Source: an uncultured Steroidobacter sp. (GTDB lineage: Bacteria; Pseudomonadota; Gammaproteobacteria; Steroidobacterales; Steroidobacteraceae). From it: a stretch of DNA of 18,799 nt. The notes under the pieces were generated by a model. It searched no databases. It was not told the origin of the DNA and saw only the letters and a list, made by a program, of their open reading frames with translations. The position numbers were made by a program, and so were the translations under genes. The stretch covers positions 1 through 18,799 of the forward strand of contig CAMLEO010000118.1 of the NCBI GenBank assembly GCA_946478975.1. Reading direction: 5' to 3'. This document shows, in pieces, positions 1 to 7,581 of the stretch (its first letter is position 1; the number at the start of each line of letters is the position of its first letter).

Positions 1-947
1 TTGCCCCACTCGATGTCCATCGGGCAGCCGTAGTGCTGCTCGATGACCAGCGCCTGCTTGGCCAACTCCAATATATCGGCGTCAGTGATCGAGAAGCGAT
101 TGCGATCTTCGGCGGGCACGTCCACGGTCTTGACGCGCTCTTGGCTGCCGGCATCGGCGTAAATCATCTTGATGGCCTTGGCGCCGAGCGTACGACGCAG
201 GATGGGCGCGTGGCCCGAGCGCAGCGTCGGTTTGTAAACATAGAACTCGTCGGGATTCACCGCCCCTTGCACGACCGTTTCGCCCAGGCCGTACGACGCA
301 GTGATGAATACAACATTGCGGAAGCCCGAGTCGGTGTCGAGCGTGAACATCACGCCGCTGGCGCCGACATCCGAGCGACACATATATTGAATGCCCGCCG
401 ACAACGCGACCAGGTCATGCGCGAAACCTTGATGCACGCGATAGGCGATGGCGCGATCGTTGAACAACGAGGCGAACACTTCGTGCACGCACTTCAGCAG
501 AGCCTCTTTGCCGCGCACGTTGAGGAATGTTTCCTGCTGGCCGGCGAACGACGCATCAGGCAAATCTTCCGCTGTCGCCGAGGAGCGCACGGCCACAGCA
601 ACATCTCGGCCGCTGCCCATGCGTTCGTAGCCCGCGAGGATTTCCTGCTCCAGCTGCGGCGGGAACGGCGTCGACAGAATCCACTGGCGGATCTTTGCGC
701 CGACTTCGGTGAGCTTCTCGACGTCGTCGACGTCGAGCGCAGCGAGTTCCTTGGAGATCCGGTCGGCGAGTCCTTCGTGCTTCAGAAAGTCACGATATGC
801 CTGCGCCGTGGTCGCAAAACCGGTCGGCACGCTCACGCCCAGGTTCGCCAGGTGACTGATCATTTCACCCAGCGACGAGTTCTTGCCGCCGACGGTATCG
901 ACATCGTGGCGTCCGAGTTTTTCGAAGGGAACTGTATAAGCGGTCAA
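1..947 (-). CDS. ppsA: Phosphoenolpyruvate synthase, N-terminal part (cut by window edge)
   Basis: PEP synthase converts pyruvate, ATP and water to PEP, AMP and phosphate in the cytoplasm, allowing gluconeogenesis from three-carbon compounds. About 315 N-terminal residues are visible, against roughly 790 for the whole enzyme, so only the ATP/pyruvate-binding domain is here; the phosphohistidine and PEP-binding domains lie beyond position 1. The reverse-strand translation begins [20 protein letters not shown] and continues with family stretches [20 protein letters not shown] and [15 protein letters not shown]. The start is TTG (945-947): an in-frame stop lies about 16 codons upstream with no ATG between, and GAGGAAAG sits just before the TTG. 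The gene is divergent from ppsR, whose product controls this enzyme. I could not identify a convincing promoter in the 152-bp spacer. Confidence 0.95.
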   Translation of the reverse strand, partial: MTAYTVPFEKLGRHDVDTVGGKNSSLGEMISHLANLGVSVPTGFATTAQAYRDFLKHEGLADRISKELAALDVDDVEKLTEVGAKIRQWILSTPFPPQLEQEILAGYERMGSGRDVAVAVRSSATAEDLPDASFAGQQETFLNVRGKEALLKCVHEVFASLFNDRAIAYRVHQGFAHDLVALSAGIQYMCRSDVGASGVMFTLDTDSGFRNVVFITASYGLGETVVQGAVNPDEFYVYKPTLRSGHAPILRRTLGAKAIKMIYADAGSQERVKTVDVPAEDRNRFSITDADILELAKQALVIEQHYGCPMDIEWG

Positions 948-1099
948 GGCCTTTCCTCTGTAGTCCCAGGTGCTTGTTTATGGGCCGATACGATGAAACA
1001 CTGCGCTAACGCGCGAGCGGCGCGCGCGGGCGCATCGTCGTAAAAATTTAGCCGCCGGGCCGGATGGCTACACCGAAAGTTTACTAGAGCGGGGCGGGC

Positions 1100-1924
1100 G
1101 TGGAACGACGAACGGTTTTTTTTGTATCCGATCAGACCGGCGTGACGGCCGAGACGATGGGGCATAGCCTGCTGACGCAATTCGATGGGCAGGCGTTCCG
1201 GCAGGTGACTTTGCCATTTATCTCCACTATTGACAAGGCGCAGGAAGCCGTCCGTCGCATCAATGCAACGGGTGAAGCGGAAGGGGTGCGGCCGGTGATT
1301 TTCAGCACCCTGGTGCAGGAGGATCTGCGCGAGATCATCAAGCGCGCCAACGGCCTGTTCCTGGATTTTTTCGATGCGTTTCTGGGCCCGCTGGAGATGG
1401 AGCTGAATGCGAAATCCTCGCGCCTGCAAGGCAAAGCGCATGGCATGCAGGACATCGCCGCTTACACCACTCGCATCAACGCCACGAACTTCGCGCTGGC
1501 CAACGATGACGGCGCTGTCACCCGCGACTACGAACGCGCGGATTTGATTCTGGTCGGCGTCTCGCGCACCGGTAAAACGCCAACTTGTTTGTACATGGCC
1601 TTGCAATACGGAATCTTCGCCGCCAATTACCCGTTTGCCGACGAGGAATTCGAAACCGGGCGCCTACCAGCTTCACTGGTAAAACACCAGCGCAAACTGT
1701 ACGGACTCACGATCGCGCCGGAACGTCTGCAACAGATTCGCAACGAACGGCGGCCGAACAGCAACTACTCCTCGGCTTCGCAGGTGGATTTCGAAGTGCG
1801 CACCGCCGAAGCGATCTTCCGTCGCTACGATATTCCCTGCATCAACACCACCGAATGTTCCATCGAGGAAATCGCCAGCCGCATCCTCGACCGCACCGGC
1901 GTCGAACGCCGCCTGCGGCCCTAG
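1100..1924 (+). CDS. ppsR: PEP synthase regulatory protein (bifunctional kinase/pyrophosphorylase, DUF299)
   Basis: The family uses ADP to phosphorylate a threonine of PEP synthase, inactivating it, and uses phosphate to reverse this, so the enzyme follows the cell's energy state. The 274 residues match the family's usual length. Visible hallmarks are the N-terminal RTVFFVSDQTGVTAETMGHS, the P-loop GVSRTGKTP at residues 153-161 and the C-terminal CINTTECSIEEIASRIL. The start is GTG, preceded by a G-rich stretch that is only a fair ribosome site. Divergent pairing with ppsA is the classical arrangement and supports the assignment. The following gene starts 172 bp downstream, after a palindrome cluster, so co-transcription is uncertain. 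Confidence 0.96.
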   Translation: MERRTVFFVSDQTGVTAETMGHSLLTQFDGQAFRQVTLPFISTIDKAQEAVRRINATGEAEGVRPVIFSTLVQEDLREIIKRANGLFLDFFDAFLGPLEMELNAKSSRLQGKAHGMQDIAAYTTRINATNFALANDDGAVTRDYERADLILVGVSRTGKTPTCLYMALQYGIFAANYPFADEEFETGRLPASLVKHQRKLYGLTIAPERLQQIRNERRPNSNYSSASQVDFEVRTAEAIFRRYDIPCINTTECSIEEIASRILDRTGVERRLRP

Positions 1925-1963
1925 TGAAATACTCGGGATCGGGCATCCTGCCACGACCCTCGT

Positions 1964-2043
1964 GCGAGCAACAAAAGGCGCGACTTTTGCTGCTCGCTCG
2001 CTGCCGTCGGCAGCGGGGTACATCCATGTACCCGTCATATGAC
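1964..2043. repeat. Cluster of four adjacent palindromes (REP-like intergenic element)
   Basis: Four inverted repeats lie almost end to end in the spacer. They are GCGAGCAACAAAAG/CTTTTGCTGCTCGC (1964-1977 and 1984-1997, 6-nt loop, one mismatch that becomes G-U on the minus strand), CTGCCG-T-CGGCAG (2001-2013), GGGTACAT-CC-ATGTACCC (2016-2033, perfect) and GTCATATGAC (2034-2043, perfect). No run of T follows, so a simple rho-independent terminator is unlikely. The first hairpin's core recurs at 12664-12681 with one change, which suggests a dispersed family. The function is unknown; transcript-end protection or a RAYT-type REP element are possibilities. Confidence 0.7.
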
Positions 2044-2096
2044 GCAAGTCACAATGAGCTGGCAGTCGAGCGAAATTGCTGTGCTATATTCGGCCC

Positions 2097-2585
2097 ATGT
2101 CGATTGAGGTCACCACCACCGATGTGAATTGCCCCGTCAGCTGGCGCGCCCGTCCGGGCAGCTTTGTCAGTCTGATGTCGCTGTACGAGAGTAATTACAT
2201 TCGTCTCGCCTGGCTGGTGCCGGATCTGGAAGCGGCGGCGCCGACGCAAGTGTCGGTCGTCGACGGCGACTGCCCGCTGCACCTGGCGATCGAAGAGCGC
2301 AGTCGTTATACGACGACATTGCGCCTGACCTATGTTTTCGAGGACCAGGGCGAGCCGCTCGCCGATCCCGATCTGCTGATTCGCGTGTACCGCGATGCCC
2401 GGCTTGCTGAAGTTCAGGCGTGCGCACGCTGGCATCGTCACGCGATGCTGGAGTCGCTGCGTTCGCAGCTCGCGCGCGATCTGGGCGATCGTTGGCTGCG
2501 CAACGTGATGCTGAACAAGTGGCTCGATTATTGCGTCGAGCGCGGCCATCGTTTCCCTGCCACGATCACCGCAGTCGCCCGATAA
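2097..2585 (+). CDS. DUF1249 family protein (YqiB-like)
   Basis: A 162-residue cytoplasmic protein. From about residue 20 it shows the DUF1249 pattern: SLYESNYIRLAWLVPDL, a middle part with tyrosine/threonine-rich strands (RYTTTLRLTYVF), DPDLLIRVYRDARLAEVQAC, and the C-terminal block NKWLDYCVERGHRF. The family is widespread in gammaproteobacteria (YqiB in E. coli) and has no firmly known function. The start chosen is ATG 2097, because family members begin shortly before the ESNY block. There is no Shine-Dalgarno motif upstream, but TATATT (2085-2090) lies 7 bp before the ATG, so the message might be leaderless. A TTG at 2076 is an alternative start. The next gene begins 37 bp downstream on the same strand, suggesting an operon. 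Confidence 0.85.
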   Translation: MSIEVTTTDVNCPVSWRARPGSFVSLMSLYESNYIRLAWLVPDLEAAAPTQVSVVDGDCPLHLAIEERSRYTTTLRLTYVFEDQGEPLADPDLLIRVYRDARLAEVQACARWHRHAMLESLRSQLARDLGDRWLRNVMLNKWLDYCVERGHRFPATITAVAR

Positions 2586-2622
2586 ATTACGGCTGCGCGC
2601 GTCGCGCGACGGCCTTCAGAAT

Positions 2623-3684
2623 ATGGACTGGTCCGATCGGCTGAGCAATCTTCGTCAGCTTTTTTCGAGCGGCGCGCGCCGCCCGGAAGAAGACGAGCGG
2701 CTGTTGCAGCTGTATTGGAATCGCGCCGAGCTCAAGAAAGAGCTGACCCGCCTGCAGGATGAGCGCCATCGGCTGCTGGAGCAGATTCGCACTCACGAAG
2801 CCACCTTCGCTCGCAATCGCGAGCAGCTGCTGCAGCTGGAAGAATTCCTGGGGAATCCCGAGAGCGGGGCGCACGCGCTGGTTTATTTCCAATTGCGTTC
2901 GCTGTGGCGCGCGACGTCGGCGAAAGTCGCACGCTTCGCGCAGCAGCTTCAGCAGCAGCAGGCCGATCGCGAGCAGCGCCGTCAGCAGCTCGAAATCGAT
3001 CGCATGCGTCGGCAGCAGCTCGCCGACTACGATCGGCGCATCACGGACGCGCGTTCGCGGGCCGACATGCTGGAAGCGCAGCTGAAGCTGCAGGAAGCGA
3101 AACTGGAATCCATGACTGGCTTCTGGAATTACGTGGCGCGGCGGCGTTTGACGGAAGAGATCGAGCGCGAGCGCGTGGTGTGGGACGAGGCTGCGACGCA
3201 GGTGACCGATCTCAGCGACGATCGTGCGGCGCTGGAATCCAAGCCGCCACCGGAGTTTCCAGGCATTTCCATCGACGGCCGTCGCATCGTGAATACCGCG
3301 GTGATTGCTTACGCACAGCAGCTGGTAGTGGCGCTGTCCGGCGGCGGTCTCGCGGTGCTCGCAAAAGAAACAACGACCAAGCGCGTGTTCGATATGAAAT
3401 ATGGCGGGCGCGAGGAGTGCGTGCGTTTGATGGCGCTGCTGCGCGAGGCGCTCGCAGTGATCAAGAACGAGAAGGACGATCTGAACGGGCTGAAGGAGCG
3501 TACAGATGCGCTGCGCGCGGTGGCGACGTATCGCAGCGACGCGGACACGATCCCGCTCACGGACTCGATAGGCACGCTGCCGATGCCTTCGGCACCGGTG
3601 TCTGGCTTAGAGGCTGGCAACAGAGCGGGAGTGAACGTGCTGGTCGATGACTATTGGGATTTGTATCAAGCGCTGTTGCAATGA
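2623..3684 (+). CDS. Coiled-coil protein of unknown function
   Basis: I do not recognise this 353-residue protein. Residues about 20-200 are strongly charged and heptad-like (for example ELKKELTRLQDERHRLLEQI and QQLQQQQADREQRRQQLEID), predicting long coiled coils. Residues about 205-300 look globular and contain FPGISIDGRRIVNTAVIAYA and TTKRVFDMKYGGREECVRLM. The C-terminus ends DDYWDLYQALLQ. No signal peptide or membrane segment is apparent, so it is probably cytoplasmic. Codon use and GC content match the neighbours. The start is ATG 2623; the upstream ribosome site is poor, which fits translation coupled to the DUF1249 gene 37 bp before it. It converges on prc across hairpins. The open frame is secure; the function is not. 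Confidence 0.8.
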   Translation: MDWSDRLSNLRQLFSSGARRPEEDERLLQLYWNRAELKKELTRLQDERHRLLEQIRTHEATFARNREQLLQLEEFLGNPESGAHALVYFQLRSLWRATSAKVARFAQQLQQQQADREQRRQQLEIDRMRRQQLADYDRRITDARSRADMLEAQLKLQEAKLESMTGFWNYVARRRLTEEIERERVVWDEAATQVTDLSDDRAALESKPPPEFPGISIDGRRIVNTAVIAYAQQLVVALSGGGLAVLAKETTTKRVFDMKYGGREECVRLMALLREALAVIKNEKDDLNGLKERTDALRAVATYRSDADTIPLTDSIGTLPMPSAPVSGLEAGNRAGVNVLVDDYWDLYQALLQ

Positions 3685-3722
3685 GAGGTCCATCTCAAGC
3701 AGCCGTCCCTGGATCGTTGCCA

Positions 3723-3781
3723 GCCGTTACGTCCGTGTAACGGCGTTCGCGCGGTTCGAGGCGATGTTAAATCGCCTCGAA
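3723..3781. terminator. Two hairpins between convergent genes, probable bidirectional terminator region
   Basis: The first stem is GCCGTTAC (3723-3730) with GTAACGGC (3737-3744) around a 6-nt loop. The second is an 11-bp perfect stem, TTCGAGGCGAT (3755-3765) with ATCGCCTCGAA (3771-3781), around a 5-nt loop. They lie between the stop codons of the coiled-coil gene and prc, where a two-way terminator is expected. Neither stem is followed by a proper T-run, so classic intrinsic termination is not assured. Confidence 0.5.
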
Positions 3782-3837
3782 AAGGCATCCGCGCTCACCC
3801 TGCCGATTGCTCGACAGGCGGCTCGATGTGACGTCAG

Positions 3838-6030
3838 TTACGGATTGCGCACCGACTCGGCTTCGCGCGGCGGCTGATTCTTCGCGTCCGCTTTGAGACG
3901 CGTCAGATATAGATTGTTGATGCCGCTCAGATCGGCCGCGATCTGCAATGTTTCATCCAGCACTGCATCCGGCGGCTCGCTGCCAGTGAGATCCGCAAGC
4001 TTCGCAACCGGCGGCTGGCCGCGTGCGGCACGACGCTCGTTCTCGCGCGCCAAACGCTCTTTCTCCATCTGCTCGCGTTCGGCAATGCGCGTCTTCAGGT
4101 TCAGCGACAGCTTCTTCTGAGTGCGCACCTTCTCATAAGAATCGAGATCGGCGAGCAGCGCACGGAAGTCCGGATCGGTTGCGATACGTTCGTCATGCGT
4201 TTGTTCGAGCGTCGCAACGGCCTGCGTCAGCGGCGCGCCGCGCGAGAACTCCGCCGGACGAATGCGATCCCAGGGCAGTGCGCTTTCGCGCGTGCTCTCA
4301 CCGACTTCTTCGGTGCTGATCGCAGTGGGCATGGAAATATCGGGCTGCACGCCGCGATGCTGGGTGCTCTCACCCGTCACGCGATAGTACTTGCCGATGG
4401 TCACCGTCAGCTGGCCGAAGCCCGGATCGGGGCCGAGCGCATAACGATCCAGCGGATACAGATTCTGCACCGAGCCTTTGCCGTAGGTCTGCTGACCGAC
4501 GATCACGCCGCGGCCATAGTCTTGAATCGCCGCTGCGAAAATCTCGGAGGCTGAGGCGCTGTAACGATCCACCAGCACAATCATCGGGCCGTCCCACGCG
4601 GTGTTCGGCTCCGGATCGTCGAGCACTTCGACGCGGCCGCCGGTCTCGCGCAGCTGCACGATCGGGCCGCCGGGAATGAACAGGCCGGACAGCGCAGTGG
4701 CTTCGGTGAGGTGACCGCCGCCGTTGCCACGCAGATCCATGACCAGCGTATCCATGTGCTCGGCCTTCAACTCATCGATCAGGCGGCGCACGTCGCGAGT
4801 GGTGCTGCGATAGTCCTTGGCACCGGACGATTTGGCTTCGAAGTCCTGATAGAAGCTCGGCACGTTGATCACGCCGACCGTCAGCTCGCGGTCGCCGCGC
4901 TTCACTTTGTGAACTTCCTTCTGGGCCGCCTGCGCGTCCAGAGAAACTTTGTTTCTTTGCAGCTCCAGCGTCTTTTCCGGCGAGCCCGGCGCGGCGCCGG
5001 CCGGCAGCACATTCAAGCGCACGGTGGTGCCGACTTTGCCGCGAATGATCTGCACCACGTCGTCGAGGCGCCAGCCGATCACGTCGACCATCTTGCCGGT
5101 CTTGCCTTCGCCGACCGCGATGATGCGATCGTTGGCGCCGAGCGAGCCGGCAATGGCGGCGGGGCCGCCCGGCAGCACGTTGAGCACCGTCACGTAGTCG
5201 TCGACCAGCTGCAGCGAGGCGCCGATGCCTTCGTACGACAGGCTCATCTGAATGCGGTACTCCTCGGAATTGCGCGGCGAGAAGTAGCTGGAGTGCGGAT
5301 CGAAGACATGCGCGAAGGAATTCATGAACACTTCGAAGATGTCGTCGCTGGTCACCTGCTCGGTGCGCTTCACGACGCGCTCGTAGCGCTTCTGCAGGAT
5401 GTCCTTGGTTTCCGGCCAGGTCTTTTCCGTCAGCATCAGCGACACCGCATCGTTCTTAACGCGACGGCGCCAGATATCGTTGAGCTCTTCTGTGCTCTTG
5501 GCCCATGGCGCTTTGGCGCGGTCGAACTCGAACGATTCATCGACGGTGAAATCGGGCTCCGTCTTGAGCAGCTCCAGCGCGTAGTTCACGCGTTCCTTGT
5601 TGCGCTGCTGGAAGCGATTGAAGATTGCGAACACCGGCTCGAGCTGGCCGCCGACCACAGCGTCGTCGAGCTGATAGCGATAGCGCTCGAACTCCGCGAT
5701 GTCGGAGGCGAGGAAGTAGCTGCGGCCGCCGTCGAGCTGCTCCAGGAAGCGATCCAGCACCAGCGAGGACACCGGGTCGTTGATCGGCGACTGGCGATAG
5801 TGCGAACGTTCGATGACGTTGCTCACCAGCTTGCTGACGCGCCGCTGGCGCTCGGTGGGCGACAGGTCCTGCGAGGTCGCCGTGGCCACGGCCTTGGCAA
5901 CCGGTGCCTGCGCCGTGCCGGCGAGCAACGCGCACACCACCAGCAGCGCCGGCAAGCTGAAGATCAAAGTGGTGCGACGCTGCCGGGCGGGCGCATTCGA
6001 GGCAGGGTCGGGCGGGAGCGGCTGATACAC
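3838..6030 (-). CDS. prc: Tail-specific periplasmic protease Prc (peptidase S41A)
   Basis: A serine endopeptidase that trims or degrades periplasmic proteins from their C-termini, including lipoproteins and cell-wall enzymes in known species. It has 730 residues against about 680 in E. coli. An N-terminal signal segment (SLPALLVVCALLAGTAQA) follows a basic stretch. Next come the helical N-terminal domain (about 55-245), a PDZ domain (about 260-350, with SYEGIGASLQLVDDYVTVLN), the protease core with LRGNGGG near residue 435, and a long charged C-terminal domain. The catalytic dyad is visible: Ser493 in RYSASASEI and Lys518 in TYGKGSVQ, 25 residues apart as in E. coli Prc. The start is GTG at 6028-6030, with GAGGAAG 7 bases upstream. 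It appears monocistronic: the gene upstream is divergent and the one downstream convergent. Confidence 0.96.
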   Translation of the reverse strand: MYQPLPPDPASNAPARQRRTTLIFSLPALLVVCALLAGTAQAPVAKAVATATSQDLSPTERQRRVSKLVSNVIERSHYRQSPINDPVSSLVLDRFLEQLDGGRSYFLASDIAEFERYRYQLDDAVVGGQLEPVFAIFNRFQQRNKERVNYALELLKTEPDFTVDESFEFDRAKAPWAKSTEELNDIWRRRVKNDAVSLMLTEKTWPETKDILQKRYERVVKRTEQVTSDDIFEVFMNSFAHVFDPHSSYFSPRNSEEYRIQMSLSYEGIGASLQLVDDYVTVLNVLPGGPAAIAGSLGANDRIIAVGEGKTGKMVDVIGWRLDDVVQIIRGKVGTTVRLNVLPAGAAPGSPEKTLELQRNKVSLDAQAAQKEVHKVKRGDRELTVGVINVPSFYQDFEAKSSGAKDYRSTTRDVRRLIDELKAEHMDTLVMDLRGNGGGHLTEATALSGLFIPGGPIVQLRETGGRVEVLDDPEPNTAWDGPMIVLVDRYSASASEIFAAAIQDYGRGVIVGQQTYGKGSVQNLYPLDRYALGPDPGFGQLTVTIGKYYRVTGESTQHRGVQPDISMPTAISTEEVGESTRESALPWDRIRPAEFSRGAPLTQAVATLEQTHDERIATDPDFRALLADLDSYEKVRTQKKLSLNLKTRIAEREQMEKERLARENERRAARGQPPVAKLADLTGSEPPDAVLDETLQIAADLSGINNLYLTRLKADAKNQPPREAESVRNP

Positions 6031-6189
6031 TGTTTCACTTCCTCATCTGGGGAAAGGCGCGCCGGCCAGCCATCGGACTTGGGGCGCGGACGTTCCAGAT
6101 TCCATTGGCGGAAAAATCCATTCTATGGGCAAGGCTAGAGAGACGCTGCACTCCGATCAAGTACGGACCCTTCGGGGCGGGAGCCACTG

Positions 6190-6477
6190 ATGCGTCCGCT
6201 CGCAGTGCTCAATGCAATCGTGTTCGGGTCGGCCACCGCCATCACGTTCGGCCTGCTGGGTGTGGTGGTCATTTTCCTGGTCCTCAAGGGGAGCAACCCG
6301 ACAATGGGTGACGAGTTCCCGGCGCTGGTCCGCAGTAGCGTGGCATTCGCGGCGCTGGCCGTGGTCTCGGGCACGAGCCTGTGGTCGCTGCTCAAGACGC
6401 GGCTGTGGCGCTGGTGGGCGCAGGCGGCGATGTGGATGGCGCTGGCGGGCATAGTCCTGTTGTACTGGCCCGAGTAA
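6190..6477 (+). CDS. Small inner-membrane protein, unknown function
   Basis: A 95-residue protein with three likely membrane helices: about residues 5-33 (LNAIVFGSATAITFGLLGVV), 46-68 (LVRSSVAFAALAVVSGTSLW) and 74-93 (WWAQAAMWMALAGIVLLYWP). Between helices one and two lies a short polar loop, KGSNPTMGDEFP. I do not know the family. GGGAG at about 6179-6183 with a 6-nt spacer supports the ATG. It is divergent from prc, with 159 bp between them. A hairpin immediately follows the stop codon. The open frame, spacing and hydrophobicity make it a credible gene. Confidence 0.75.
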   Translation: MRPLAVLNAIVFGSATAITFGLLGVVVIFLVLKGSNPTMGDEFPALVRSSVAFAALAVVSGTSLWSLLKTRLWRWWAQAAMWMALAGIVLLYWPE

Positions 6478-6537
6478 GCCGCAGGCGATGGGGGAAACCC
6501 CCAAAAAGGTCTGCGGCGCCCAAAGTTTTTCATGGGC
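6478..6537. terminator. Nested hairpins between convergent small genes
   Basis: A bipartite stem begins directly after the upstream stop codon: GCCGCAG (6478-6484) pairs with CTGCGGC (6511-6517), enclosing TGGGGG-AAA-CCCCCA (6489-6503). A second stem, GCCCA/TGGGC (6518-6522 and 6533-6537), contains a run of five T in its loop. The position between two convergent genes suggests a transcription end for both strands. No consistent T-tail follows the larger stem. Confidence 0.5.
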
Positions 6538-6552
6538 CTCGCTTAGCCCCGC

Positions 6553-6783
6553 TCAGCGGCGCGTGATGATCCGTCCCCAGCCCTGGTTCCGGTCGAAGCT
6601 GCCGCTGTTGTAGGGATCGAAACCACGTTTGTCCTGCTTGGTGCCGGCGCCCGCGGGCGAGCCGACGACGTTGCTTTGTACGCGCCTGGCCGATGAAACG
6701 GGCTTGGGCGCAGCCGGCGCAAAGCGCGCGGGCTCGTCGTCCTCCCGATTCGACCGGCCGCCAAACCACTTGGCGAACCACAT
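6553..6783 (-). CDS. Small basic hypothetical protein
   Basis: A 76-residue soluble protein beginning MWFAKWFGGRSNREDDEPAR. The N-terminus is tryptophan/phenylalanine-rich; a low-complexity Ala/Pro/Ser middle follows, then a tail containing RGFDPYNSGSFDRNQGWGRI. That FDPYNSG-x-FDR block resembles a motif I recall from short uncharacterised proteobacterial proteins, but I cannot name a family. ATG 6781-6783 is preceded by GGGAAG with a 6-nt spacer, better than the upstream start that would give a 95-residue form. The upstream region on this strand is unusually AT-rich around 6795-6835 and carries a CRP-type palindrome 109 bp from the start. Confidence 0.65.
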   Translation of the reverse strand: MWFAKWFGGRSNREDDEPARFAPAAPKPVSSARRVQSNVVGSPAGAGTKQDKRGFDPYNSGSFDRNQGWGRIITRR

Positions 6784-6891
6784 GACGTTCTTCCCGAAAA
6801 AATGTAAAAAAAATCAACAGGATCTTTTAATTTTCGAACGTCCGCAGCGTACCCGACGCGGTGCGTTCATGGACAGATTTTTACTGTAAAT

Positions 6892-6907
6892 CGTGATTCA
6901 AATCACG
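6892..6907. promoter_or_regulatory. CRP/Vfr-type palindrome (GTGA-N6-TCAC)
   Basis: CGTGATT-CA-AATCACG is a perfect 16-bp palindrome. It contains GTGA-N6-TCAC, which matches the CRP-family consensus TGTGA-N6-TCACA at all but the outermost base of each half. It lies about 109 bp before the start of the small minus-strand gene ending at 6553. This distance fits an activator site if the promoter lies in the AT-rich stretch between. No CRP gene is in view, so the regulator is inferred only from the motif. Confidence 0.45.
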
Positions 6908-6941
6908 TAGTCGCGTCTTGAAGTTCGTTGCGGTCTTCGGC

Positions 6942-6971
6942 CCAGATTCAGCCAGATTCAGCCAGATTCAG
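6942..6971. repeat. Three perfect tandem copies of a 10-bp unit
   Basis: CCAGATTCAG occurs three times without interruption at 6942-6951, 6952-6961 and 6962-6971. The stop codon of the minus-strand membrane protein gene (6968-6970) lies in the third copy, so the array covers the 3' end and early downstream sequence of that gene. Such short arrays can change copy number by slippage. Confidence 0.9.
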
Positions 6972-7417
6972 TCTGAGCCCATGCGCGGCTCGACGCGCGC
7001 CGGCCGTCTGGGCGGGGCTTTCGCCGTGCGAACCGGAGCTTCCCGACGCGGCGGCGGCGCTGGTCGCCGCGGCTCGTATGGAGGCTCATCGTCATCCACT
7101 TTCTCGACCTTCTTGGGGCGCACGCCAATGAACACCGCGCGCAGCAGATAGGCGAGCACCAGCGGGCCCAGCGCGAGCGCCCAGGCGCGGCCGGCGCCGT
7201 CGGCCAGGTCGCCGTAGAAATCCACGTAGAAGGTGCTCAGTCCCGCCTTTTCCGCATAGGGCCCGAGCAGCGCACCGCCGACCGAAAAGATCAGCGCAGG
7301 CAGCGCAAACAGCCCGAAAGCAAGCAGCAGGCTGGCGAAGATCAGCTCGAAGCGCAGCCGTCGCGAGCGGCGCGCTTCCGCAGATGACTCATCAGCCGAA
7401 TCGTCGTAAGCGTTCAT
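6968..7417 (-). CDS. Two-helix membrane protein with proline/arginine-rich tail, unknown function
   Basis: A 149-residue protein. An acidic then basic N-terminus (MNAYDDSADESSAEARRSRR) precedes a membrane helix at about residues 26-50 (FASLLLAFGLFALPALIFSV). A polar loop with STFYVDFYGDLADGAGRAW follows, then a second helix at about 79-97 (ALALGPLVLAYLLRAVFIGV). The cytoplasmic-looking tail is rich in Pro and Arg (PPYEPRRPAPPPRREAPV). The frame stays open further upstream, but ATG 7415-7417 gives the sensible membrane protein and has a weak GAGA ribosome site. I do not recognise a family. The gene is divergent from the oxidoreductase gene at 7582, and a 10-bp tandem repeat covers its stop codon. 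Confidence 0.7.
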   Translation of the reverse strand: MNAYDDSADESSAEARRSRRLRFELIFASLLLAFGLFALPALIFSVGGALLGPYAEKAGLSTFYVDFYGDLADGAGRAWALALGPLVLAYLLRAVFIGVRPKKVEKVDDDEPPYEPRRPAPPPRREAPVRTAKAPPRRPARVEPRMGSD

Positions 7418-7581
7418 GCGATCTCTAACGCCAGGGGAGCGGGGCGCATCTTGGCGGCTCGCCCCGGCGGTCGCAACTTTCTGGGGACGAAAGGTCGTCG
7501 CGGCTCGACCAGCGACGCGCGGCCGGTAGCGGCTATCATCGCCGGCCACGGTACAAATCCTCCAGACAAGGTTGAGACAGC

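Noticed and set aside
985..1005. A TGAAAC stretch in the ppsA/ppsR spacer as a Cra (FruR) box.
   Set aside because: The second half-site is missing and flanking positions do not fit; Cra control of ppsA is an enterobacterial trait.
33..1043. A 336-codon open frame antisense to ppsA.
   Set aside because: The minus strand encodes clear PEP synthase; the plus frame runs into the divergent promoter region and is a shadow.
4711..6138. A 475-codon open frame antisense to prc.
   Set aside because: It lies opposite a gene with full catalytic motifs; its His/Arg/Val-rich product has no recognisable domain. It is a GC-rich shadow frame.
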